Below, one piece after another: positions 25,593-34,460 of a stretch of 64,000 nucleotides of DNA. The number at the start of each line of letters is the position of its first letter. Within the stretch, counting starts at the first letter, position 1. Source of the DNA: JACMNW01 sp963708425 (GTDB lineage: Bacteria > Pseudomonadota > Alphaproteobacteria > Rhodobacterales > Rhodobacteraceae). The position numbers and the translations under genes were made by a program. Under the pieces are notes generated by a model. That model was not told where the DNA came from and made no database searches. It saw nothing but the letters and a program-made list of their open reading frames with translations. The DNA is taken from positions 1,054,001 to 1,118,000 of the forward strand of contig OY970206.1 in NCBI GenBank assembly GCA_963708425.1. Reading direction: 5' to 3'.

Positions 25593-26339
25593 CTAGTCGC
25601 CGCCCAAAACCCGGTCGACGGCGTCTTCTACTGCTTCGCCGTAAGTGATGCTCGGGTCAAACGCCCCGGTTTCCAGAAACCGAATGGTTTCGGCAATCAC
25701 CACCGGGTTCAGCATCATGAATGTATGCGTCACCGGCAATACAATATGATCGGTCATCCCCGCCACCCGCGTGCTGTTGACCGACACTTTGCCATCATCG
25801 CTGCCCGGAATGACCGCCGAATAAACCGGGTTCACCGACCGCGTTCCCGCAATCACCCCCAACTCATAATCCGGCTTCGGCAACCCGCGCGGCACATCAT
25901 CAATGCCGGTACCCAATTCCAGCCCTGCCGGGCCATTCAACCACTGAAACGCCGCGTTCGCGCCAAACGCATCCACCAGTTCAGACCCCTTGTTCGGCGG
26001 CGCCAGCATCACCACCCGACCCATATCCGCAGGCCGATGATCCCCCAACCAGACCCGCACCAGAATGCCGCCCATCGAATGGGTCACAAAGTTAACCCGG
26101 GCCTCGCCGCACGCCGCCACGGCTGACCCGACATGCGCCTCGGCCAATTCGGCAATATCAGCCTCGGTCGACGGATAGCCCTGATTGACCACAGTATAGC
26201 CCTTGGCGCCTAGCGCCGCCTCCATCGGCAACAGCGACGCCTCGCTGCGCGCCAAACCATGCAGCAGCACAACGCATTCGGCAGCCGCCACCACAGGGGC
26301 CGCCATCAATGTCACTATCACAGATGCCATCCGCCACAT
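25593..26339 (-). CDS. Secreted alpha/beta hydrolase (esterase/lipase-like)
   Basis: A 248-aa protein with signal peptide (MASVIVTLMAAPVVAAA), oxyanion HG motif VVLLHGLARS and nucleophile elbow THSMGG. A late His in LPVTHTFMM could complete the triad. It is related to PGAP1/LipA-type lipases and the substrate is unknown. The start is ATG 26339 or 26330. Confidence 0.82.
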   Translation of the reverse strand: MWRMASVIVTLMAAPVVAAAECVVLLHGLARSEASLLPMEAALGAKGYTVVNQGYPSTEADIAELAEAHVGSAVAACGEARVNFVTHSMGGILVRVWLGDHRPADMGRVVMLAPPNKGSELVDAFGANAAFQWLNGPAGLELGTGIDDVPRGLPKPDYELGVIAGTRSVNPVYSAVIPGSDDGKVSVNSTRVAGMTDHIVLPVTHTFMMLNPVVIAETIRFLETGAFDPSITYGEAVEDAVDRVLGGD

Positions 26340-26509
26340 GCCAGAACCCTAACGCAAATGTCGGAAACCCAACGTCCGATCTCGCCGATCCAATGTCCCA
26401 AAAAACAAAGACAGAGGCCAGCTCACACCCACTCGCCCCATCTAACCGCATTTCGCCCAATTTTCGAGGGGCATGGACAATTCCGCCGCGTCATTACAGC
26501 CTGTGCGCC

Positions 26510-26968
26510 ATGAAACACCGCAGCCCCCGCCTCGCCGCCCGCGCCCTGATCCTGATCGAGGGTCGTTTATTGCTGGTCAACGCCTATTCCGGTGCCAACC
26601 CCGCAGGCCCGTCAGACCTGTGGTGCGCACCGGGTGGCGGCGTCAACCCCGGCACCTCGCTGCCCGATAACCTGATCCGCGAGGTTTACGAAGAAACTGG
26701 CCTGACTGTCACCGTTGGCCTGCCCGCCCTGATCAATGAATTTCACGAACCAAACTCTGGCTTCCATCAGGTCGATATCTATTTCCACTGCCAGATTGCC
26801 AATGGCGCGCTGGACCCCACATGGCGCGATCCCGAAGGCGTGGTGACCGACCGCAAACTCTTCACCCGCGCCGATCTGGCTAATATCCGTTTCAAACCCG
26901 ATCTGCTGCCCGACGCCGCTTGGGGCAACATCGTGCTTTATGATCCGCTAGAATTGATCGTCCGATGA
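26510..26968 (+). CDS. Nudix hydrolase
   Basis: A 152-aa Nudix protein. The box GGGVNPGTSLPDNLIREVYE continues with ETGL; the catalytic REVYEE is intact while the first Glu of the consensus (GX5E) is Thr. It begins with a short basic N-terminus and ends NIVLYDPLELIVR. Substrate unknown (nucleotide or sugar diphosphate). Its stop overlaps the GNAT gene by ATGA. Confidence 0.88.
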   Translation: MKHRSPRLAARALILIEGRLLLVNAYSGANPAGPSDLWCAPGGGVNPGTSLPDNLIREVYEETGLTVTVGLPALINEFHEPNSGFHQVDIYFHCQIANGALDPTWRDPEGVVTDRKLFTRADLANIRFKPDLLPDAAWGNIVLYDPLELIVR

Positions 26969-27456
26969 TCCGCGCCCTTGACCCCGAAACCGATACTGCC
27001 GCGGTGCGCGATCTGTTCGCCCGCGCCGCCGATTATGTGCTGCTGGAAACCGGCGAGCCACCCGATGATGCTCGGACCATTGATTTCTTCACCGGCGCAC
27101 CCCCCAGTATCGATCCCGCCACATCGCTGCGGCTTGGCATGTTTCTATCAGGCGGCCAGTTGGTCGCCATAGCCGAGCTGGCCTTCGGTTACCCAAACCC
27201 CGACGACGCCTATATCGGCCTACTCCTCATCGACCCGAACCACCGTGACAAACGGCTTGGCCAACAAATGCTGGGCCATGTCTTCGCTGGCGCCTCAGCC
27301 CGCAAAGCCAAACGTATCCTGATCGCAGTGCTGGAGGATAATCCAAAAGCCCAAAGGTTCTGGCAAAAGATGGGCTTCGTCGAAGACCTGCGCAGCGCGC
27401 CCACCCAAATCGGCAGCAAAACCCACATTAAAATCCGCATGACAAGGCGACTATAG
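26965..27456 (+). CDS. GNAT family N-acetyltransferase
   Basis: A 163-aa GCN5-type acetyltransferase. The acetyl-CoA loop is DPNHRDKRLGQQMLGHVF (Q/RxxGxG/A-like), followed by VLEDNPKAQRFWQKMGF in the usual motif-B position. The acceptor is unknown. It is coupled to the Nudix gene by ATGA and converges on the EamA gene 7 nt downstream. Confidence 0.87.
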   Translation: MIRALDPETDTAAVRDLFARAADYVLLETGEPPDDARTIDFFTGAPPSIDPATSLRLGMFLSGGQLVAIAELAFGYPNPDDAYIGLLLIDPNHRDKRLGQQMLGHVFAGASARKAKRILIAVLEDNPKAQRFWQKMGFVEDLRSAPTQIGSKTHIKIRMTRRL

Positions 27457-27463
27457 GCCCACC

Positions 27464-28309
27464 TTAAGCCCGCGCAAAACTCGCCAGCGCAACCCCACCC
27501 AGCACCATCAAAGCCGCCAGCATAAACCGCAGCCCGATGCCCTCACTCAACCAAACCGCCCCGGCCCCCGCAGCAATCAACGGCACTGTCAGTTGCGCCA
27601 CCGCCGCCCGCGCCGCGCCCAAGCGCGGCACCACGCCATACCACAACGCATAGCCCAGCCCCGACGTTACCGCCCCCGACAAAACCGCCAGCCAAATTCC
27701 AAAAGGCTGCGCCGCCGCTCCGAACCCTGCCACCAAAAGCACCGCCAACCCTACTGGCAGTGCCAGCACGAAATTTGCCGCCGTCGATAGCAACGGATCA
27801 ACCGCCCGCCGCCCCGCCAGCGAATAAATCCCCCAGCCAATACCCGCGCCAGCCATCGCAAGAACCGGCCCGACAGCGCCCGTATTTCCCCCCGGTGCCA
27901 CCAGCACCAACAGCCCGGAAAACGCCAGCCCCGCCCCGGCCCAGCGCAACATCGGCACCGGCTCACGCGCAATCACGGCACCCGCGAACATCGTGATCTG
28001 CACCGCCCCAAACAAGATCAGCGCGCCAATCCCGGCATCAAGCGAAAGATAAGCAGCTGAAAACCCAAACAAATAACCCAGAAGCCCCGTAACACCCGCT
28101 GCTCGTCCCTCCCAGCCGGGCCAAGTCGCCCCGCCACTCCCGAACCGCCGCGCCACCACCAAGACCATCAGCATCACAGCCCCCGCCGCCAGCCTGATCA
28201 CCGCATAATCCACAGCACCGATCAGCCCCGCCCCCACCGCCATCCGGTTCAAAACCGAATTGGCGGCAAAGGCCAGCATCGCAAGGGCAGTCCATAAAAT
28301 CAGCGCCAT
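27464..28309 (-). CDS. EamA/DMT-superfamily transporter
   Basis: A 281-aa inner-membrane protein with about ten hydrophobic helices in two EamA repeats (first half through LLVLVAPGGN, second from VGPVLAMAGAGIGWGIYSLAGR). The superfamily exports metabolites such as amino acids; the substrate cannot be inferred. ATG 28309. Monocistronic. Confidence 0.87.
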   Translation of the reverse strand: MALILWTALAMLAFAANSVLNRMAVGAGLIGAVDYAVIRLAAGAVMLMVLVVARRFGSGGATWPGWEGRAAGVTGLLGYLFGFSAAYLSLDAGIGALILFGAVQITMFAGAVIAREPVPMLRWAGAGLAFSGLLVLVAPGGNTGAVGPVLAMAGAGIGWGIYSLAGRRAVDPLLSTAANFVLALPVGLAVLLVAGFGAAAQPFGIWLAVLSGAVTSGLGYALWYGVVPRLGAARAAVAQLTVPLIAAGAGAVWLSEGIGLRFMLAALMVLGGVALASFARA

Positions 28310-28555
28310 CCTGCGTGCATAGCCCGACCCTCAAGCATCGGCAATGCTGGCCTGAAGCCTGCCCAAGGCGAGGCGCCCACCTCCGATCACCCGGTGCTAA
28401 CGCCTCAGCCACGTGCACGCCTGACACCAAGCGATTTCCCATGAGAGAAATACTCAAAAAAACCCTGAGCCGCTCCGGGGAACCCGGATCGGCGAGGCAA
28501 AGCAACGCGCGGCACGCGCTCCGCTCAATAACCGCTGGCAACCACCACCGCTCAA
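28310..28555. other. Intergenic region, no gene seen
   Basis: 246 nt between the EamA gene start and the groEL terminator. Open frames here are out-of-frame continuations of neighbours. The stretch GCATCGGCAATGCTGGCCTG with surrounding bases recalls Rhodobacteraceae intergenic sequence, but no second copy is present in this window. Confidence 0.4.
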
Positions 28556-28585
28556 ACGAAAAGGGCGCACCGAAGCGCGCCCTTT
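28556..28585 (-). terminator. groESL terminator
   Basis: AAAGGGCGC (28560-28568) and GCGCCCTTT (28577-28585) form a perfect 9-bp stem with an 8-nt loop. Read on the minus strand it is followed by TTTTCG, 32 nt beyond the groEL stop. Confidence 0.85.
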
Positions 28586-28617
28586 CCAAATCTGGTCCGA
28601 AGCGGGACCGAAATGAT

Positions 28618-30264
28618 TTACATCATGCCGTCCATGCCGCCCATTCCACCCATGCCGCCGCCACCGCCGCCGCCCGACTTGGGCTCCGGACGATCGGCAA
28701 TCATGGCTTCAGTGGTGATCAGCAGGGAGGCAACCGATGCTGCATCTTCCAGTGCGGTGCGCACAACTTTGGCCGGGTCAATGACGCCGAACTTGAACAT
28801 GTCGCCATATTCTTCGGTTTGCGCGTTAAAACCAAAGGTCTTGTCGCTCAACTCGCGTACTTTGCCAGCCACAACAGCCCCGTCCACACCGGCGTTCTGC
28901 GCGATCTGGCGCAGTGGTGCTTCAAGTGCCCGGCGCACAATCGCGATACCGGCGTTCTGGTCGCTATTCGCGCCCGTCATGCCTTCCAGCACTTTACCGG
29001 CCTGGATCAACGCCACGCCGCCGCCAACCACGATGCCTTCTTGCACAGCCGCGCGCGTTGCGTTCAGCGCGTCATCAACGCGGTCCTTACGCTCTTTCAC
29101 TTCGATCTCGGTCATGCCGCCAACGCGGATAACAGCAACACCGCCAGCCAGTTTGGCCACGCGCTCTTGCAGTTTTTCCTTGTCGTAATCCGACGTGGTT
29201 TCTTCGATCTGCGTACGTATCTGCTCGACCCGTGCCTTGATCTCCGCCTTGTCGCCCGATCCATCAATGATCGTCGTGGTGTCTTTGGTGATCGTGACCT
29301 TCTTGGCTTTGCCAAGCATGTCCAGACCAACATTTTCCAGCTTCATGCCCAGATCTTCGCTGATCACCTGACCACCGGTCAGAATGGCGATGTCTTGCAG
29401 CATGGCTTTACGACGGTCGCCAAAGCCCGGAGCCTTCACAGCCGCGATCTTCAGGCCACCGCGCAGCTTGTTGACCACAAGTGTCGCAAGCGCTTCGCCT
29501 TCAACATCTTCCGAAATGATCAGAAGTGGCTTCTGGCTTTGGATAACGGCTTCCAGCAACGGAACCATCGGCTGCAGCGAACCCAGTTTCTTTTCGTGCA
29601 GCAAGATCAGCACGTCTTCCAGATCGACAACCATCTTGTCCGGGTTGGTCACAAAGTAGGGTGACAGATAACCACGGTCGAACTGCATGCCTTCGACGAC
29701 TTCGGTTTCTGTTTCCAGACCCTTGTTTTCCTCGACGGTGATAACGCCCTCGTTACCGACCTTTTGCATTGCATCGGCGATCTGACGACCAATTTCGACT
29801 TCGCCGTTGGCGGAAATCGTGCCAACCTGCGCCACTTCGGCACTGTCCGAAACCGGACGCGACGCTGCTTTGATCGCTGCGACCACTTTGGTGGTGGCCA
29901 GATCAATGCCGCGCTTAAGATCCATCGGGTTCATGCCAGCAGCAACTGCTTTCAGACCCTCTTTGATGATCGCTTGTGCCAGCACGGTCGCAGTGGTGGT
30001 GCCGTCGCCAGCCTCATCATTGGTGCGGGAAGCAACTTCCTTCACCATTTGCGCGCCCATGTTCTCGAACTTGTCCGCAAGCTCGATCTCTTTGGCAACC
30101 GTTACACCGTCCTTGGTGATCCGGGGGGAGCCGAACGATTTGTCGATCACCACATTGCGGCCTTTTGGCCCAAGGGTAACTTTCACAGCGTCGGCAAGAA
30201 TGTTTACGCCACGCAACATGCGGTCGCGGGCATCGGTATCGAACTTGACGTCCTTAGCAGCCAT
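28618..30264 (-). CDS. groEL: Chaperonin GroEL (60 kDa)
   Basis: A 548-aa ATP-dependent chaperonin that folds proteins in a double ring with GroES. It has the start AAKDVKFDTDARDRMLRGVN, ATP-binding VTLGPKGRNV and DGTTTATVLAQ, and the flexible C-terminal Gly/Met tail (GGGMGGMGGMDGMM). Length is normal. It is second in the groESL operon, 73 nt after groES, under the CIRCE element at 30662. No in-window paralogue. Confidence 0.98.
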   Translation of the reverse strand: MAAKDVKFDTDARDRMLRGVNILADAVKVTLGPKGRNVVIDKSFGSPRITKDGVTVAKEIELADKFENMGAQMVKEVASRTNDEAGDGTTTATVLAQAIIKEGLKAVAAGMNPMDLKRGIDLATTKVVAAIKAASRPVSDSAEVAQVGTISANGEVEIGRQIADAMQKVGNEGVITVEENKGLETETEVVEGMQFDRGYLSPYFVTNPDKMVVDLEDVLILLHEKKLGSLQPMVPLLEAVIQSQKPLLIISEDVEGEALATLVVNKLRGGLKIAAVKAPGFGDRRKAMLQDIAILTGGQVISEDLGMKLENVGLDMLGKAKKVTITKDTTTIIDGSGDKAEIKARVEQIRTQIEETTSDYDKEKLQERVAKLAGGVAVIRVGGMTEIEVKERKDRVDDALNATRAAVQEGIVVGGGVALIQAGKVLEGMTGANSDQNAGIAIVRRALEAPLRQIAQNAGVDGAVVAGKVRELSDKTFGFNAQTEEYGDMFKFGVIDPAKVVRTALEDAASVASLLITTEAMIADRPEPKSGGGGGGGMGGMGGMDGMM

Positions 30265-30337
30265 TTTGCTTGCTCCTGGTTGTCTGAAATTTCATTGACG
30301 TAGGGTGCGTGCTTGCACGCACCACCCCTGCGAAGCC

Positions 30338-30625
30338 TTAGGAAATAATTCCCAGAATATCGCTTTCCTTCATGATCAGCAGGTCTTCACCGCCAACCTT
30401 CACTTCTGTGCCCGACCATTTGCCGAACAGGATACGGTCGCCGGCTTTAACCGACGGTGCGATCAGCTCGCCCGAATCCTTGCGTGCGCCTTCGCCCACG
30501 GATACGATCTCGCCCTCTGCGGGCTTTTCTTTGGCGGTGTCGGGGATGATCAGGCCGCCCTTGGTTTTGTCTTCGCCTTCGATACGGCGAACCAGTACAC
30601 GGTCATGCAGCGGTTTGAATGCCAT
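30338..30625 (-). CDS. groES: Co-chaperonin GroES (10 kDa)
   Basis: A 95-aa lid of the GroEL chamber: FKPLHDRVLVRRIEGEDKT, the mobile loop TKGGLIIPDTAKEKP and GDRILFGKWSGTEVK. AGGGAG lies just upstream of ATG 30625. It is first gene of the groESL operon, 37 nt downstream of the CIRCE operator. Confidence 0.97.
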   Translation of the reverse strand: MAFKPLHDRVLVRRIEGEDKTKGGLIIPDTAKEKPAEGEIVSVGEGARKDSGELIAPSVKAGDRILFGKWSGTEVKVGGEDLLIMKESDILGIIS

Positions 30626-30661
30626 CTGAGAACACTCCCTAGGTTCCAGGTTAAATAATGA

Positions 30662-30688
30662 TTAGCACTCAGTTCACCCGAGTGCTAA
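30662..30688 (-). promoter_or_regulatory. CIRCE operator (HrcA binding site)
   Basis: TTAGCACTC (30662-30670), 9 nt, GAGTGCTAA (30680-30688): a perfect match to the CIRCE consensus. HrcA binds it to repress groESL until heat shock. It sits between the groES start and the divergent TraB/GumN gene, so it acts in the groESL leader/promoter. Confidence 0.97.
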
Positions 30689-30847
30689 CTGCGATCTACC
30701 TAGGCAAAGGCACCCTCCGAGTCAACCCCCGCGGCGGGCCAAACTCGCCCGCTCAGCGGCAAATTTCCGATGCCGCCCCTTGGTGTTTTGCCCGATCAAT
30801 GCCACCTTCTTGTCGCACCATTGCGAAACTTGAATGACGAGGCCCCC

Positions 30848-31840
30848 ATGATCCGCATCTTTGCCACCCTCGCCGCACTCTTGTGTTTGTCCGCCCCCGT
30901 GCAGGCCGAATGCGTCGGCCAAAACATGATCGCGGCCCTGTCGCCCGAAGACCGTGCAGCGCTAGATGCGATGACTGCGAAATCGCCCTATCCATCTGGC
31001 AATTTCTGGCGCGCAACTCGTGGTAATCAGGTGGTAAACCTCGTCGGCACCTACCATTTCAGTGATCCCCGTCATGCCGCCACCATGGCCGCCCTGACCC
31101 CATTAATCACCGATGCGACAACCGTTCTGGTCGAGGCTGGCCCCGACGAAGAAAAAGCCCTGCAAGCCCATATCGCCAAAGATCCCAGCGCCATGCTGAT
31201 CATGTCCGGCCCCACTTTGCTGGAACAACTGCCGCCCGATGATTGGAAAACCCTGTCAGACGCCATGACCGCGCGCCAGATCCCACCCTTCATGGCCGCT
31301 AAGTTCAAGCCATGGTACATCACGGTCATGCTGAGCATCCCCCCCTGTGCGATGGCCGCTGCGGTACAGGCAAACGGCCTTGATGCTATGGTGATTGATG
31401 CCGCCCGCGCCGCCAACCTGCCAGTCAAGGCGCTGGAACCCTATGATACCGTCTTCAGCATCTTCGGCGCGCTGTCGAACGAAGACCAACTCGCCATGAT
31501 CAAATCCACTCTGGCGATGGAAGAGTTCGGCCCTGATTTCTCGGTCACCCTTGCCGATACCTATTTCTCGCAAGACAGCCGCCTGATCTGGGAATTCATG
31601 CGCCTGCAAGCCCTCGCTCTGCCGGGCTATACCTCCGAAGCGGTCGAAGCTGAATTTGCCCGCATGGAAGAAGTGCTGATGTCAAAACGCAACCGATCCT
31701 GGATTCCAGTGATTGAAGCGGCAGCGGCCAGCGGCCCTATTTTCGCAGCTTTCGGTGCACTGCACTTGTCCGGCCAAGACGGCGTGCTGGCTTTGCTGGA
31801 ACGCAAAGGGTTTGCGCTGGAACGGCTCGCCATCCCGTAA
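30848..31840 (+). CDS. TraB/GumN family protein
   Basis: A 330-aa protein with signal peptide (MIRIFATLAALLCLSAPVQA). The paired family motifs are GTYHFSD near residue 67 and GALHLSGQDGVLALLERKG near the C-terminus; these resemble the metal-dependent hydrolase sites of the TIKI/TraB fold. Likely periplasmic, substrate unknown. The start is ATG 30848; the longer frame from 30770 is rejected because the signal peptide starts here. Confidence 0.87.
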   Translation: MIRIFATLAALLCLSAPVQAECVGQNMIAALSPEDRAALDAMTAKSPYPSGNFWRATRGNQVVNLVGTYHFSDPRHAATMAALTPLITDATTVLVEAGPDEEKALQAHIAKDPSAMLIMSGPTLLEQLPPDDWKTLSDAMTARQIPPFMAAKFKPWYITVMLSIPPCAMAAAVQANGLDAMVIDAARAANLPVKALEPYDTVFSIFGALSNEDQLAMIKSTLAMEEFGPDFSVTLADTYFSQDSRLIWEFMRLQALALPGYTSEAVEAEFARMEEVLMSKRNRSWIPVIEAAAASGPIFAAFGALHLSGQDGVLALLERKGFALERLAIP

Positions 31841-31944
31841 GATGGGCAATATTACCAATCGTAAAAGTCCCCCATTTTGCACCGCGTGACATCGCGCCCC
31901 GACGCTCCTATAACGCGGCGCAAATCACAGTCAAAGGCAGCCCC

Positions 31945-32865
31945 ATGACCACTTTAGTTTTCGGCCACAAATCCCCCGACACCGACGCCACCATGTCCGC
32001 CATCATCTGGGCGTGGTATCTGACCAGCGTGCGTGGCGGCGACGCCAAGCCCGTTTTGTTGGGCGAGCCGAACACTGAAGCCGCCTTCGTGCTAAAGCAT
32101 TGGGGCTTTGCCCAACCGGAAATCATCGCCGACGTCACCGCTGACGATAAGGTCGTGATTGTCGATACCAACAACCCTGCCGAACTGCCGCCGTCGATTA
32201 ACGACGCCACCATCATGGCAATCATCGACCATCACATGCTGGTCGGCGGTCTGAAAACCAAAACCCCGATCAATGTGGTGATCCGCCCACTGGCCTGCAC
32301 TGCCACTGTGATGCACGACATCATGGGTGACGACCTGGCCCGCGCTCCGCGCAACATCAAAGGCGCTATGCTGTCGTGCATCCTGTCCGACACGCTGGAA
32401 TTCCGCAGCCCCACCACCACCGACCATGACCGCGCCGTAGCAGAAAAGCTTGCCGCCGATCTCGGGGTCAGCATTCCCGATCTTGCCGCCGAAATGTTCG
32501 CCGCCAAATCCGACGTCTCGCGGTTCTCGGATGCCGAACTGCTGCGCATGGACAGCAAGGAATATAACGTCGCGGGCAAAGAACTGCGCGTGTCAGTGCT
32601 GGAAACCACGTCGCCCAAAACCGTGCTGGATCGCAAAGCCTCCCTGATGGCCTCGATGGTTGGCGTGGCGAAAGAAGACGGTGCCGATCAGGTGCTGCTG
32701 TTCGTCGTCGACATCCTGAAGGAAGAAGCGACGTTGCTGGTGCCAAATGATCTGGTCAAGCAAATGGCCGAAGCGTCCTTCGGCTGCAAAGTGTCAGGCG
32801 ACACCGTTGTGCTGCCGGGCATTATGAGCCGCAAAAAGCAGATCATTCCCGTGCTCAAACTCTGA
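31945..32865 (+). CDS. ppaC: Manganese-dependent inorganic pyrophosphatase (family II)
   Basis: A 306-aa DHH-superfamily enzyme hydrolysing pyrophosphate in the cytosol. The metal motifs are FGHKSPDTDAT at the N-terminus, VDTNNPAEL and IDHHMLVGG; the DHHA2 C-terminal domain ends PGIMSRKKQIIPVL. ATG 31945 preceded by AAAGGCAGC. A family II enzyme is a distinctive trait of some Rhodobacterales. Confidence 0.96.
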   Translation: MTTLVFGHKSPDTDATMSAIIWAWYLTSVRGGDAKPVLLGEPNTEAAFVLKHWGFAQPEIIADVTADDKVVIVDTNNPAELPPSINDATIMAIIDHHMLVGGLKTKTPINVVIRPLACTATVMHDIMGDDLARAPRNIKGAMLSCILSDTLEFRSPTTTDHDRAVAEKLAADLGVSIPDLAAEMFAAKSDVSRFSDAELLRMDSKEYNVAGKELRVSVLETTSPKTVLDRKASLMASMVGVAKEDGADQVLLFVVDILKEEATLLVPNDLVKQMAEASFGCKVSGDTVVLPGIMSRKKQIIPVLKL

Positions 32866-32871
32866 TCAAAG

Positions 32872-32891
32872 CCGGGCGATAATCCGCCCGG
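32872..32891 (+). terminator. Probable terminator after ppaC
   Basis: CCGGGCG (32872-32878), loop ATAATC, CGCCCGG (32885-32891), starting 7 nt after the stop. Followed by TCCTTCC rather than a pure T-run. Confidence 0.6.
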
Positions 32892-32972
32892 TCCTTCCAA
32901 CCGGCTGTCATTCTGTCTGCACAAAGGGTGCACAGGGGGTGTACAGCTGGTGCATCCCTCGAAAGGCAGACT

Positions 32973-33863
32973 ATGACCCAGATTATCGCGTCCCTCGCCG
33001 ACATATCATCGCGCTACGACGCCGTTTTCTGTGATCTTTGGGGCTGCTTGCACAACGGCAAAACCCCGTTTCCGGCGGCGGTTTTCGCCCTGCAAGCGTT
33101 CCGCGCCAAGGGCGGCAAGGTGATTCTATTAACCAACGCCCCGCGCCCAAAGCCCAGCATTGTCAGACAGTTAGACGCTATGGGCCTGCCCCGGGATGCA
33201 TGGGACGAAGTGGTCAGTTCAGGTGATGCCGCGCAATACGCACTGATCACCGGGGCAGTCGGTCGCCGTGTGCACCACATCGGCGCGCCCAAGGATGAAC
33301 CTTTCTTTACCGAATTCGCCGATGATCTGGTCGAGCTCGCCGCCACCGAATCCCCAATTCTCCGCACCACCCTCGACCAAGCCGAAGGCATCGTCTGCAC
33401 CGGCCTCGTCGATGACCTGACAGAGACACCAGAAGACTACCGCGCCGCCCTTTTGTTTGGAAAAACCACTGATTTGCCAATGCTTTGCGCCAATCCAGAT
33501 ATCGTTGTAGACTATGGCGACAAGCGACTTTACTGCGCGGGAGCCATCGCCCAAGCCTATGAGGAAATGGGGGGGCGTGTGTTCTATTTCGGCAAACCGC
33601 ACCCGCCAATCTACGATCTTGCCCGCCGCCGATTGGCCGCTTTGACCGGCGGCGAAGACGCGCAAATTCTGTGTATCGGTGACGGCATCACCACCGATAT
33701 TCAAGGCGGTCAGTCTGAAGGCATCGACACGCTTTTCATCACTGGCGGCATCGCGGCAGATCAGTTTGGCGCAGATATCTCTAATCCAAACAAAGACTTG
33801 CTGGAGTCTTGGCTGGAAAGCAAACAAGTCTCGGCCACTTACGCCATGGGTCATCTGCATTAG
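32973..33863 (+). CDS. HAD-IIA family hydrolase (TIGR01459-like)
   Basis: A 296-aa NagD-like phosphatase. Motif I is FCDLWGCLHNG, motif II LLTNAPRPK, a GKPHPPIYDLA segment carries the conserved Lys, and motif III/IV is IGDGITTDIQGG. The subgroup is common in alphaproteobacteria; the substrate is unknown. ATG 32973 follows AAAGG. Just upstream are three near-repeats of GTGCACA/GTGTACA/GTGCAT (32929-32954). Confidence 0.88.
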   Translation: MTQIIASLADISSRYDAVFCDLWGCLHNGKTPFPAAVFALQAFRAKGGKVILLTNAPRPKPSIVRQLDAMGLPRDAWDEVVSSGDAAQYALITGAVGRRVHHIGAPKDEPFFTEFADDLVELAATESPILRTTLDQAEGIVCTGLVDDLTETPEDYRAALLFGKTTDLPMLCANPDIVVDYGDKRLYCAGAIAQAYEEMGGRVFYFGKPHPPIYDLARRRLAALTGGEDAQILCIGDGITTDIQGGQSEGIDTLFITGGIAADQFGADISNPNKDLLESWLESKQVSATYAMGHLH

Positions 33864-33988
33864 ACGGCAATCCTGATCCTAATAAAGTTGTGTAATTTCC
33901 TACATATCTGTAATTTTGTTGCGCATAGGATTGCTCTGCACCGCAGCATTTGCTAACCTGACAGAACCTTATTCAAGGGATTCGCAGG

Positions 33989-34432
33989 ATGCTTGATAAT
34001 ATGCCACGCGGCACAATCTGCATTGAAGACATCGAAATCGGCATGGTCCGCTATTTGCGAAAAACCATAACCGACCGGGATATAACGCTTTTTGCTGAGG
34101 TTTCCACCGATCATAACCCGGTTCACCTAGATGAATCTTATGCCCAAGACACCATATTCCAAGGCCGCGTCGCCCACGGAATGCTGACCGCCGCGCTAAT
34201 TTCTGCGGTCATCGGCGAACAACTTCCCGGCCATGGCGCAGTCTATCTGGGCCAAAGCCTGAAATTCATGGCCCCCGTCCGCCCCGGCGACACTGTCTAT
34301 GCCGAGGTAAAGGTCGTCTCGATCGACCATGCCAAACGCCGGGTAACCCTTGAAACCCACTGCGCAGTGGGCGATACGGTTGTGCTGAAAGGCGAGGCGC
34401 TGGTTCTGGCACCAAGCCGCAAGTTCGACTGA
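33989..34432 (+). CDS. MaoC-like (R)-specific enoyl-CoA hydratase
   Basis: A 147-aa hot-dog-fold hydratase. The catalytic Asp/His pair lies in FAEVSTDHNPVHLDESYA and the motif continues GRVAHGMLTAALIS. PhaJ-type members convert enoyl-CoA to (R)-3-hydroxyacyl-CoA for PHA synthesis, but other acyl-CoA roles are possible. AAGGGATTC lies upstream of ATG 33989. It is 28 nt before ribF. Confidence 0.9.
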   Translation: MLDNMPRGTICIEDIEIGMVRYLRKTITDRDITLFAEVSTDHNPVHLDESYAQDTIFQGRVAHGMLTAALISAVIGEQLPGHGAVYLGQSLKFMAPVRPGDTVYAEVKVVSIDHAKRRVTLETHCAVGDTVVLKGEALVLAPSRKFD

Positions 34433-34460
34433 CGGGGCAGCACCCCGACACCGGGGAAGC

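Noticed and set aside
28315..29664. 449-codon plus-strand frame opposite groEL
   Set aside because: It is His/Gln/Arg-rich antisense shadow of groEL, which is certain on the minus strand.
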